From positions 29,722 through 93,721 of the forward strand of contig CAJTVH010000008.1 of NCBI GenBank assembly GCA_910579745.1: a stretch of DNA of 64,000 nt, read 5' to 3'. The stretch is from an uncultured Clostridia bacterium (lineage in GTDB: Bacteria > Bacillota > Clostridia > Lachnospirales > CAG-274). A model generated the notes under the pieces. It saw only the letters and a list, made by a program, of their open reading frames with translations, did no database searches and had not been told where the DNA came from. Numbering within the stretch: position 1 is the stretch's first letter; each line of letters starts with the position of its first letter. Positions 34,005-42,239 of this stretch are shown here, piece by piece. The position numbers and the translations under genes are program-made.

Positions 34005-35096
34005 ATGAGAAAAAAATTAAAAACAGTCACAGCAATATTATTGAGCGCCGCTTTACAGTATTGCTCAGCATCTTCAATCTTTGCCTTAACAGAAAACAAG
34101 ACTTTCACCATAACGCTTGATGATAAGGAAATCAATCTTAACCAGCCCTTGACAATAGAAGATGGAATCCCCTTTATACCTTTCAGAAATTTTATGGAAG
34201 AAGTTGGTGCTTCAGTTTCATGGGATGAAAACACAAAAACAATAACCTGTACCAAAGATAATAAAACCATACGCGTTACAATCGGCGCTTCTGAAATCAA
34301 TGTAAACGGTAAAAAAGTTCATATAGAATTTCCCGCCAAAATAACGGATGGAAAAACTCTTGTTCCCCTTCAAGTTATAAACGAGGCATTGGGAATGGTT
34401 ATACATTACGATTTTGACACTAAAACCATAATAATTAACACCCTAAAATCTATTGTTAAAGAAACATCTTTTGACATAACAGACGGTGAAACCGTCCTTA
34501 TAACGGCAAAAATACATACAAACTCAGAATTATTAAAAGAAAAATTGAGCGAAAAAGCGTATTCTGTTTTTGATGAAAGAAAAATCTCTCAGGCAGAGGA
34601 GTTTTTAAACAAAAAGATAAATGATCTGGATACGTCTCTTTACAATTTGAAAAAAGAGGCTAAAGCCATATTTTTAGAAAATATGGAAAACTTCAACCCC
34701 TATGAGTTTACACTTACTTATGACGCCGACGAATTTGATAACTATCTCTCAATAATAAGTACCGAAATGACATACACCGGAGGAGCTCACCCCTCTACAT
34801 TTAAATCAGTACAAACATATGATATGGAAACAGGTCTTGTCACTTTAGACGAAGTGGCTAAAAAGCTTTGCGGAAAAGATTCTGAGACAATTTTAAAAGA
34901 AGCGAAAGAACTTTTCAAAAAAGAGATAAAAGAAAATCCAGATAATTTTTATGACGACTCTGAAAAACTTGTTGAGGATTTGTCTTCGGATAATTTTTAC
35001 ATTTCTAAAGACGGGATTGTGTTTTTCTTTAACCAATATGAGATAGCTCCCTACTCTTCTGGAATAATAGAAGTAAAAATACCGTTTGAAAAATAA
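34005..35096 (+). CDS. Exported protein: PF07833-like domain plus DUF4163/DUF3298 (RsiV-like) domain
   Basis: The 363-residue protein has a signal peptide (MRKKLKTVTAILLSAALQYCSASSIFA). A PF07833-like pair follows, with DGIPFIPFRNFMEEVGASVSWDENTKTI and DGKTLVPLQVINEALGMVIHYD. The C-terminal region has EMTYTGGAHPSTFKSVQTYDMETG, followed by DEVAKKL and DNFYISKDGIVFFFNQYEIAPYSSG. This is the DUF4163/DUF3298 pattern seen in RsiV and PdaC-type proteins, which bind peptidoglycan-related ligands or lysozyme. That suggests an envelope-binding role (inference). Unlike its neighbours it lacks the C-terminal helical module. AAGGAG lies upstream of the ATG. Confidence 0.85.
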   Translation: MRKKLKTVTAILLSAALQYCSASSIFALTENKTFTITLDDKEINLNQPLTIEDGIPFIPFRNFMEEVGASVSWDENTKTITCTKDNKTIRVTIGASEINVNGKKVHIEFPAKITDGKTLVPLQVINEALGMVIHYDFDTKTIIINTLKSIVKETSFDITDGETVLITAKIHTNSELLKEKLSEKAYSVFDERKISQAEEFLNKKINDLDTSLYNLKKEAKAIFLENMENFNPYEFTLTYDADEFDNYLSIISTEMTYTGGAHPSTFKSVQTYDMETGLVTLDEVAKKLCGKDSETILKEAKELFKKEIKENPDNFYDDSEKLVEDLSSDNFYISKDGIVFFFNQYEIAPYSSGIIEVKIPFEK

Positions 35097-35203
35097 AAAT
35101 AATTAATCAGGTAAACTATTCTTTTTTAGCTTTTCGTCCGCAATAGGCGCTTTTGTAATAAGTCTCGCCGCAAATTTCTTTTCAGTGCCTATATATATAA
35201 AAA

Positions 35204-35236
35204 AATTGTTTGAAAAATTCTCAAACAATTATATAA
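35204..35236 (+). promoter_or_regulatory. Inverted repeat overlapping a promoter before the lipoprotein gene
   Basis: AATTGTTTGA (35204-35213) and TCAAACAATT (35221-35230) form a 10-bp inverted repeat with a 7-nt spacer. It runs into a TATATAAT -10-like sequence, with no T-run after it. This suits a repressor or activator site rather than a terminator. Confidence 0.4.
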
Positions 35237-35258
35237 TAAAATCAAGGAGGTTTTAACA

Positions 35259-36185
35259 ATGAAAAAATTTTTATCAATTCTGGGAGTTTCTCTTTTATCC
35301 CTCGCTTTGCTTTCAGGCTGTGGTGACTCGGATGAGACTACCGAACAAACATCTACGGAATCTTCTTTTGAATCTTCCGTAAAAACCGCTGAAGACGCTA
35401 ATTCTTATAACTCTTCCAAACTTGAAAGTTTGGATTCTTCCTCGGTTTCAAAGTCCTCTTCAGACTCAAATTCTTCTTCTGATAACTCTGATTTGGAAAA
35501 AAATTTGAATGATTTATTAGACGATATTGAAAATCTTGATATGGACGCTCTTTTAACTGACGCTATAAAAAACTTTGACTTCAATAATTTTGACTATCAA
35601 AAATGGGAACGGGCATATCTTGACTTTTTCGCTCCGTTTATCGCCGTGTCAGATAACGCGGAACTTGTAAAAGAAGCCTCTATGCCAGAGATTGTGGCCC
35701 TTTACAAAGAAATTTTATCCGATTTTGGTAAAATCCTAACCAATACAGACAAATTAGAGGAATATGCCGTTAAATTTAATGCCATCGCGAAAGCCAATAA
35801 CATCACTGTAAAACCTATAGCATCTTTAAATGATTTAGCGGATTCAGTTGACGATATGAATATAGAAAGCGATTCGGACGTTATACAAGACTCTGAGTTA
35901 ATGAAGGCGTATTATGACTTTTACGCTCCGTTTACCGCGGTAATAAATAACGTAACTTCTTTAGACAAAGCGTCTCAAGCAGAATTTAAAACCATTTGTC
36001 AGGATTTTACACTTAATATGACAAATAATATGACAAATCCGTCTAAGTTAAAGGAATACGCCATTAAATTTAACGCTTTCGCTAAAAAGAATCATATTAC
36101 AGTAAAACCTATAACCTCTGAGAAAGAACTGCTTGACGCTGTGCAAAATATGAGCCAAACTCTCTCAAACTTAAATAGTCTATAG
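35259..36185 (+). CDS. Lipoprotein with two copies of the helical module
   Basis: The 308-residue protein starts with a lipoprotein signal (MKKFLSILGVSLLSLALLSGC; lipobox LSGC). A Ser/Asp-rich linker of about 60 residues follows. Two tandem repeats come next. Repeat 1 runs from WERAYLDFFAPFIAVSDNAE to KFNAIAKANNITVKPIAS; repeat 2 from MKAYYDFYAPFTAVINNVTS to KFNAFAKKNHITVKPITS. The repeats are clearly homologous and end with the same 'A.k.nnIt.kpI' signature as the neighbouring proteins. AAGGAGG precedes the ATG. The signal peptide is nearly identical to that of the next lipoprotein gene. Function unknown; membrane-anchored on the outer face. Confidence 0.82.
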   Translation: MKKFLSILGVSLLSLALLSGCGDSDETTEQTSTESSFESSVKTAEDANSYNSSKLESLDSSSVSKSSSDSNSSSDNSDLEKNLNDLLDDIENLDMDALLTDAIKNFDFNNFDYQKWERAYLDFFAPFIAVSDNAELVKEASMPEIVALYKEILSDFGKILTNTDKLEEYAVKFNAIAKANNITVKPIASLNDLADSVDDMNIESDSDVIQDSELMKAYYDFYAPFTAVINNVTSLDKASQAEFKTICQDFTLNMTNNMTNPSKLKEYAIKFNAFAKKNHITVKPITSEKELLDAVQNMSQTLSNLNSL

Positions 36186-36384
36186 GTTTCCGTAAAAAAA
36201 GATTCTATAATTAATTTAAAAATATATTTACAAATAATATTTCATATGCTATAATAATGTGTATGGTTTATAATGTTTGTTTTTTTACTTTTTATAAAAA
36301 ATATGTTGTATTATTGTTTTTCAATCTACATATCATTATAAACTAAAGTATAAAAAATTATTCCAAATTAAATTAAAATTTTTG

Positions 36385-36413
36385 TTTACAAATTAAATTT
36401 TGTGTGGTATAAT
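36385..36413 (+). promoter_or_regulatory. Strong extended -10 promoter of the small lipoprotein gene
   Basis: -35 TTTACA (36385-36390), 17-nt spacer, -10 TATAAT (36408-36413) with an extended TGG before it. It is one of the best promoter matches in the window. It lies about 63 nt upstream of the ATG and fits high expression of a small lipoprotein. Confidence 0.8.
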
Positions 36414-36476
36414 TTTTTTATAATAAAATTTACAGTTTATTAACATTTTAATTTTTTATTGAAGGAGATTGTTACA

Positions 36477-36809
36477 ATGAAAAAGTTTTTATCAATTTTA
36501 GGTGTTTCTATTTTATCACTTTCTTTATTTACAGGTTGCGGCGGAGCTACTGAGGAAGACGTACAGGCTGCTGCTCAGAAATTTATGACTTCTGCTACAA
36601 CTATCGCGCAGGAAGCTACAAAATTAGACGCTGACGCTCAGGCTAAACTTCAGGAAGATATGAAAGCTCTTCAGACTGAGGCTACTGAACTTATGTCTAT
36701 CGCTTCAGCAGGCGACGACGCTGATTTAGATGAGGCTCTCGCTAAAATCGAGGAACTTGACACTAAATTAAAAGACATCGCTAAGAAAAACAATATTGAA
36801 ATCAAATAA
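36477..36809 (+). CDS. Small lipoprotein consisting of one helical module
   Basis: The 110-residue product has a lipoprotein signal (MKKFLSILGVSILSLSLFTGC; lipobox FTGC). Its first 14 residues match those of the 35259 protein at all but two positions near the end of the signal. The mature part is Ala/Glu/Lys-rich helix and ends EELDTKLKDIAKKNNIEIK, the module signature. Mature length is about 90 residues, so this is close to the minimal form of the family. GAAGGAG fits the ATG at 36477 rather than the in-frame start at 36459. Codons are more biased to GCT/GCA/ACT than in neighbours, which with the strong promoter and terminator suggests abundance (inference). Function unknown. Confidence 0.82.
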   Translation: MKKFLSILGVSILSLSLFTGCGGATEEDVQAAAQKFMTSATTIAQEATKLDADAQAKLQEDMKALQTEATELMSIASAGDDADLDEALAKIEELDTKLKDIAKKNNIEIK

Positions 36810-36849
36810 TTTTCTTAATAATTAATTTATTAAGAACCGTAAATTACAT

Positions 36850-36924
36850 AAAAAGGTGATAATATAAAGCTTTTAAATATTATTTATAAATTTATAAATA
36901 ATGGGCTTGTATTATCACTTTTTT
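36850..36924 (+). terminator. Terminator after the small lipoprotein gene
   Basis: AAAAAGGTGATAATAtAAaGC pairs with GCtTGTATTATCACTTTTTT over an AT-rich loop. The T-run is at the distal end. It lies about 40 nt after the stop. Confidence 0.8.
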
Positions 36925-36970
36925 AGTGGATAAAATATAAATATAATATCATTTAATCTATCGCTAATCT

Positions 36971-37133
36971 AGAGCGTATCTGAAAACTAAAATACGCGCG
37001 AAAAATTATAAAAAATAAAGCGAAACAGAAAGGCTTTTCTGTTTAATTGAACCATTTTCGTTTATTTTTTAATAATTTTTTGGATATTTCGCGTACATAA
37101 CTTATAGCTTATGATAGTTTTCAGATACGCCCT
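36971..37133. mobile_element. MITE family 1, intact 163-bp copy
   Basis: The inverted ends are AGAGCGTATCTGAAAACT and AGTTTTCAGATACGCCCT (one mismatch), flanked by TA when read as GAGCG...CGCCC. The interior contains CAGAAAGGCTTTTCTG and runs of T. It is the uninterrupted counterpart of the copy at 27839-28163. No protein is encoded. Confidence 0.85.
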
Positions 37134-37211
37134 AAGCTAAAATTTAAACAAATAAATTTTTAGCATAAAATATCCGTCGTTAGCTTATATATATAAGGAG
37201 CTTGTTTAAAA

Positions 37212-37574
37212 ATGAGAAAAATTTTATGTGCCTTAATTACGGTCCCTCTTTCATTTACTCTGTTAATAGGCTGTCAGTCAAACAATATGGCAAATAATGA
37301 AAAAACCGCCGCCATGCTCGTATCCGTTATTGACTCAATCGGCTCTCAGGCGGACAACCTTTCCCCTGACTCTAAAGCGGAATATGTTTCTCTTGCCAAA
37401 GAAATAGAAGAATACGTAAAAAAAATAAATTCCAATCCTAATGAATTTGACTCTCAGGAGAAGATTGATAAAATTACTGAACAATACAATATTTATATTG
37501 AGAAAATTGAGAATATAGCTGAGGAAAACAGCGTTACTCTCGAATATGACACACACTTAAACAATACGCCGTAG
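37212..37574 (+). CDS. Small lipoprotein with one helical module
   Basis: The 120-residue product has a lipoprotein signal (MRKILCALITVPLSFTLLIGC; lipobox LIGC). Its mature helical part contains NLSPDSKAEYVSLAKEIEEYVKK and EKIDKITEQYNIYIEKIENIAEENSVTLEYD. The latter matches the C-terminus of the next gene product (SQYKIYIEKLKNFASKNGITLKN) at many positions. It lies 50 nt before that gene and is likely cotranscribed with it. AAGGAG lies 12 nt before the ATG. Function unknown. Confidence 0.8.
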   Translation: MRKILCALITVPLSFTLLIGCQSNNMANNEKTAAMLVSVIDSIGSQADNLSPDSKAEYVSLAKEIEEYVKKINSNPNEFDSQEKIDKITEQYNIYIEKIENIAEENSVTLEYDTHLNNTP

Positions 37575-37624
37575 CCCTTGTCTGAAAACCACATCAATTA
37601 CAAATAAAAAAGGAGACTTGATAA

Positions 37625-38350
37625 ATGTCATCAATAAAAAAATTATTTAAGTATGGTTTTGTAACATTAATTTGTTTGACCTTCTTCTCACCTTTTTCCA
37701 TAACCGCCGCACGCGATATAAAGATTAAGTTAAATAACAAATTTTTACACCTTGACCAAAAACCTGTAATAGAAAAAGGTACAACTCTTGTACCTTTTAG
37801 AGCTATATTAGAAGAGCTCGGCGCCTCCGTTGAATGGAATGAAAAAAATAGAACTATAACTTGCCGCAAAAAATCCATAAAAGTTATTATGAAAATAGGT
37901 TCAAAAGAAATGTTAGTAAACTCAAAAAAAGTAATCCTTGACGTAGAGCCTAAAATAATAAATAATCGTACGTTAATACCTTTAAGAGCTGTTTCTCAAG
38001 CGTTTGACGCCGAGGTTGAATGGAATCCCGACACATACACCGCGGAAATAAATACAAATGAAACTACCCAAACAGACATAATCCGCTCCACAGGGAAAAA
38101 AGCTTATACAGCGAGCGAATTAAAATCAATAATAAATCAAATAACCGAAAATCGTTCCTCTTTGGATAAATCCTCCGCAGGAGAATTTATAACTCTTTTA
38201 AACCAAATTAACGCTTTTGAGAGAACAGTAAAAAACTATGGAAATTTAACAGATACAGATAAACTTGCCGAAATACAAAGTCAATATAAAATATATATTG
38301 AGAAATTAAAAAATTTCGCCTCTAAAAATGGAATAACATTAAAAAATTAA
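37625..38350 (+). CDS. Exported protein: PF07833-like pair plus C-terminal helical module
   Basis: The 241-residue protein has an N-terminal signal (KYGFVTLICLTFFSPFSITAA). Two PF07833-like beta units follow, with KGTTLVPFRAILEELGASVEWNEKNRTITC and NNRTLIPLRAVSQAFDAEVEWNPDT. After a short linker, residues 160-241 form the helical module ending QYKIYIEKLKNFASKNGITLKN. This is the clearest case in the island of the two domain types joined in one short chain. AAAGGAG lies before the ATG. The beta domain is widespread in clostridial surface proteins and is not evidence of amine oxidase activity. Function unknown. Confidence 0.83.
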   Translation: MSSIKKLFKYGFVTLICLTFFSPFSITAARDIKIKLNNKFLHLDQKPVIEKGTTLVPFRAILEELGASVEWNEKNRTITCRKKSIKVIMKIGSKEMLVNSKKVILDVEPKIINNRTLIPLRAVSQAFDAEVEWNPDTYTAEINTNETTQTDIIRSTGKKAYTASELKSIINQITENRSSLDKSSAGEFITLLNQINAFERTVKNYGNLTDTDKLAEIQSQYKIYIEKLKNFASKNGITLKN

Positions 38351-38461
38351 TAACTTAACTATTTTATCGAATATAGCGCTATTCTTTTAAGCTCTTACTC
38401 ACACCAACCAACACTCTGATAATATTTTCTCACAATTATTTTTCTCAGCACCTCTGTATAT

Positions 38462-38503
38462 AAAAAGGCTTGCCGTAAATACTTTTTACGGTAAGCCTTT
38501 TTT
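38462..38503. terminator. Bidirectional terminator between the exported-protein island and rpoC
   Basis: AAAAAGGCTTGCCGTAAA pairs with TTTACGGTAAGCCTTTTT (one G-T) around a short loop, with A- and T-runs on both sides. It lies between convergent genes. Otherwise 38351-38673 contains nothing I can identify. Confidence 0.85.
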
Positions 38504-38673
38504 ACCCTTGCTAAACAACGCTAATTAAACCTGTTCAATAACATAATGAGTTATACTTATTGATAAAAGATTTTTTTGTCAGCAAAGTTTGATTCACGTT
38601 AACACTCAAAACGCATTTTGAAAAAATTAGTCAAAACATAACGGAAAAAACCTATTATATTAAATATATAAAA

Positions 38674-41600
38674 TCAATCATTCTCCGCTATATTTTCTTT
38701 GTCAATGAGTTTAAGGTCGATTTTTCTGTAAGTATTCATACCTGTACCAGCAGGAATAAGTTTACCAATGATAACATTTTCTTTAAGACCAATAAGAGGG
38801 TCAACCTTGCCTTTAATGGCCGCTTCCGTAAGAACTCTCGTTGTCTCCTGGAAAGACGCGGCCGAAAGGAACGACTCTGTAGCTAAAGCGGCTTTTGTAA
38901 TACCTAACAGTACCCTTGAACCATTAGCAGGTTCAAGCCCTTCTTTAACCATTTCTTTGTTTACGGCCTCAAACTCAAGCCAGTCAATAAGACTTCCCGG
39001 CAAGAAATTTGTATCCCCGTTTTCCTCAACCTTAATACGTTTAAGCATCTGCCTTACAATAACCTCAACATGTTTATCATTAATATCAACACCTTGGAGT
39101 CTATACACACGCTGAACCTCTTGAATCATATAATCCTGAACCCCTCTGATACCCTTAATTCTTAAAATATCATGAGGGTTTACGCTTCCTTCCGTAAGCT
39201 CGTCGCCCGCCTCTATAACATCGCCGTTAAGCACTTTAATACGGGATCCGTAAGGGATAAGATACTCTTTAACTTCGCCGTTTTCACTGATAACGGTAAC
39301 CTCTCTTTTCTTTTTGGTGTCCGTAACAGTAACCTTACCGCCTGTCTCTGAAATAATTGAGAGACCTTTTGGCTTTCTCGCCTCAAAAAGCTCCTCTACA
39401 CGAGGAAGACCTTGCGTAAGGTCATTTCCCGAAACACCACCCGTATGGAAAGTACGCATAGTAAGCTGTGTACCCGGCTCTCCAATAGATTGAGCCGCGA
39501 TAATGCCTACCGACTCACCGATTCTTACTATTCTCCCTGAAGCCATATTTGCGCCATAACATTTAGAACATACGCCTTTTCTTGCTCTACATGAGAGAAT
39601 AGTTCTGATATGAACAGTCTTAATTCCCGACGCCTCAATAGCGTCGGCCTGGTCTGGCGAAATCATACTATCAGCTTTCGCCAGCAGTTTGCCGGTTTCC
39701 GGATGATAAATATCCTCTACGGCGTATCTTCCTCTGATACGGTCTGATAAAGGCTCTATAACCTCTTGTCCGTCCATAAAAGCGCTTACCCACATTCCAG
39801 GAACTTCCTCCTCGTCCTCGGAGCAGTCCCATTCATGTATAATAATTTCCTGAGAAACGTCTACAAGACGGCGGGTAAGATAACCTGAGTCCGCTGTACG
39901 AAGCGCCGTATCAGAAAGACCTTTTCTAGCCCCGTGAGCGGAAATAAAGTACTCCTGAACCGAAAGACCCTCTCTGAAGTTAGCCTTGATAGGAAGCTCG
40001 ATTGTCTCTCCTGACGGAGACGCCATAAGCCCTCGCATTCCAGCAAGCTGTTTAATCTGCCTGTTAGAACCACGGGCTCCGGAGTGAGCCATCATATAAA
40101 TATCGTTGTATTTACCAAGCCCCGCCAATAGAGCGTTTGTTATTTTATCGTCGGCGACCTCCCACGCTTTAATAACTTTAGCGTGTCTTTCCTCATCAGT
40201 CATAAGGCCCCGCCTGTACATTTTAGTGATTTTATCAACAACTTTGTCCGCTTCGGCGAGATACTCGACCTTTTCTTTAGGAATTTCCATATCGGAAACG
40301 GAAACTGTTAAAGCCCCTCTTGTGGAGAATTTAAAGCCAAGCCCCTTTATATTGTCAAGGACAACAGCCGTTTCCGTGGCTGTATGCTTGTTAATGCATC
40401 TGTTAATAATTTTCCCCAGTCCTTTTTTGTCCGTAAGGAAATCTATCTCATATTTAAATCGGTTTTCAGGAATACTTCTGTCAACAAAACCAATATCCTG
40501 AGGAATAATCTCATTTATAATAATTCTGCCCACCGTGGTATCGACAATCTGAGACTGTAAAACCCCGTCAATCTCAAGAGTCCTTCTCACCTTAATCTTA
40601 GCGTGAAGACTGATAACACGATTGTCATAAGCGAGCAGAGCCTCATTTTCATCTTTAAAAACTTTTCCTTCTCCCGGCTCACCGTCTTTTTCAAGAGTAA
40701 GATAATAAATTCCCAATACCATATCCTGAGAAGGAACAGTAACAGGTTCTCCGTCGGAAGGTTTCAAAAGGTTGTTGGGCGCTAAAAGTAAAAATCTGCA
40801 TTCCGCCTGCGCCTCCACGGATAAAGGAACGTGAACGGCCATTTGGTCGCCGTCAAAATCGGCGTTATAAGCCGTACAAACAAGTGGATGAAGCTTTAAA
40901 GCCCTTCCTTCTACCAGCACAGGCTCAAAAGCCTGAATGCCAAGCCTGTGAAGAGTAGGCGCTCGGTTTAACATAACGGGATGTTCTTTTATAACGTCCT
41001 CTAACACATCCCATACCTCTGTCTGAAGTCTCTCAACCATACGCTTCGCCGATTTAATATTGTGAGCCTGCCCGTCCTCAACAAGCTTTTTCATAACAAA
41101 AGGCTTAAAAAGCTCAATAGCCATTTCCTTAGGAAGCCCGCACTGATAAATTTTAAGGTTAGGGCCCACGACAATAACAGAACGACCTGAATAATCAACT
41201 CGTTTTCCCAAAAGATTTTGACGGAAACGTCCCTGTTTACCTTTTAAAAGATCGGAAAGAGATTTAAGACTTCTGTTTCCTGGACCTGTAACGGGTCTGC
41301 CTCTCCTACCGTTATCAATAAGGGCGTCAACAGCCTCTTGAAGCATTCTTTTCTCATTTCTCACAATTATATCAGGGGCGTGTAAATCAAGAAGTCTTTG
41401 AAGTCTGTTGTTTCTGTTAATAACTCTTCTGTAAAGGTCGTTAAGGTCAGAAGTGGCGAATCTTCCCCCGTCTAACTGAACCATAGGACGCAGATCAGGA
41501 GGTATAACGGGTATCACGTCAAGAATCATCCATTCGGGTTTGTTTCCAGAAACCCTGAAAGACTCAATAACCTCAAGCTTTTTTATAATACGCACTCGTT

Positions 41601-42222
41601 TTTGTCCCGTACTGTTTTTAAGTTCTTTTTTAAGCTCAACTGATTCTTTCTCAAGATTTATGTCACGGAGCAGAATTTTAATAGCTTCCGCTCCCATTCC
41701 AACCTTAAAAGTATCTCCGTATTTCTCTCTGGCGTCTCTGTATTCCTTTTCCGTTAATAAATCCTTGTATACAAGCGAGGTATTGTTTCCCGGGTCAAGA
41801 ATAACGTATGACGCGAAATAAAGTACTTTTTCCAAAGCTCTCGGAGACATGCCAAGTATAATACCCATACGGCTCGGAATACCTTTAAAATACCATATAT
41901 GAGAAACAGGGGCGGCAAGCTTTATATGCCCCATTCTCTCTCGTCTTACCTTGCTTTTTGTAACCTCAACGCCGCATCGGTCACATATAATACCCTTATA
42001 TCTTATTCTCTTAAATTTTCCACAGTGACATTCCCAGTCTTTGCTTGGTCCGAAAATTCTCTCACAGAAAAGTCCGTCCCTCTCCGGCTTTAAAGTTCTG
42101 TAATTAATAGTTTCGGGTTTTTTAACTTCACCGTATGACCAATCAAGAATTTTTTCAGGAGACGCCAAACCAATTTTAATATAATCAAAAGTTATAGCCT
42201 GTTCGCCGTTTTGTGCATGCAT
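38674..42222 (-). CDS. rpoC: DNA-directed RNA polymerase subunit beta'
   Basis: RpoC carries the catalytic magnesium site of RNA polymerase. The 1182-residue product has the N-terminal zinc site (CHCGKFKRIRYKGIICDRCGVEV) and the catalytic motif NADFDGD near residue 452. The bridge-helix/trigger-loop region is seen (GARGSNRQIKQLAGMRGLMA). The second zinc site is in CRARKGVCSKCYG, and IGEPGTQLTMRTFHTGG follows. Length is normal for Clostridia. It follows rpoB after 17 nt and has AAGGAG before the ATG. A terminator and a convergent gene follow it. Confidence 0.98.
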   Translation of the reverse strand: MHAQNGEQAITFDYIKIGLASPEKILDWSYGEVKKPETINYRTLKPERDGLFCERIFGPSKDWECHCGKFKRIRYKGIICDRCGVEVTKSKVRRERMGHIKLAAPVSHIWYFKGIPSRMGIILGMSPRALEKVLYFASYVILDPGNNTSLVYKDLLTEKEYRDAREKYGDTFKVGMGAEAIKILLRDINLEKESVELKKELKNSTGQKRVRIIKKLEVIESFRVSGNKPEWMILDVIPVIPPDLRPMVQLDGGRFATSDLNDLYRRVINRNNRLQRLLDLHAPDIIVRNEKRMLQEAVDALIDNGRRGRPVTGPGNRSLKSLSDLLKGKQGRFRQNLLGKRVDYSGRSVIVVGPNLKIYQCGLPKEMAIELFKPFVMKKLVEDGQAHNIKSAKRMVERLQTEVWDVLEDVIKEHPVMLNRAPTLHRLGIQAFEPVLVEGRALKLHPLVCTAYNADFDGDQMAVHVPLSVEAQAECRFLLLAPNNLLKPSDGEPVTVPSQDMVLGIYYLTLEKDGEPGEGKVFKDENEALLAYDNRVISLHAKIKVRRTLEIDGVLQSQIVDTTVGRIIINEIIPQDIGFVDRSIPENRFKYEIDFLTDKKGLGKIINRCINKHTATETAVVLDNIKGLGFKFSTRGALTVSVSDMEIPKEKVEYLAEADKVVDKITKMYRRGLMTDEERHAKVIKAWEVADDKITNALLAGLGKYNDIYMMAHSGARGSNRQIKQLAGMRGLMASPSGETIELPIKANFREGLSVQEYFISAHGARKGLSDTALRTADSGYLTRRLVDVSQEIIIHEWDCSEDEEEVPGMWVSAFMDGQEVIEPLSDRIRGRYAVEDIYHPETGKLLAKADSMISPDQADAIEASGIKTVHIRTILSCRARKGVCSKCYGANMASGRIVRIGESVGIIAAQSIGEPGTQLTMRTFHTGGVSGNDLTQGLPRVEELFEARKPKGLSIISETGGKVTVTDTKKKREVTVISENGEVKEYLIPYGSRIKVLNGDVIEAGDELTEGSVNPHDILRIKGIRGVQDYMIQEVQRVYRLQGVDINDKHVEVIVRQMLKRIKVEENGDTNFLPGSLIDWLEFEAVNKEMVKEGLEPANGSRVLLGITKAALATESFLSAASFQETTRVLTEAAIKGKVDPLIGLKENVIIGKLIPAGTGMNTYRKIDLKLIDKENIAEND

Positions 42223-42239
42223 AACAAAATTTCTCCTTC

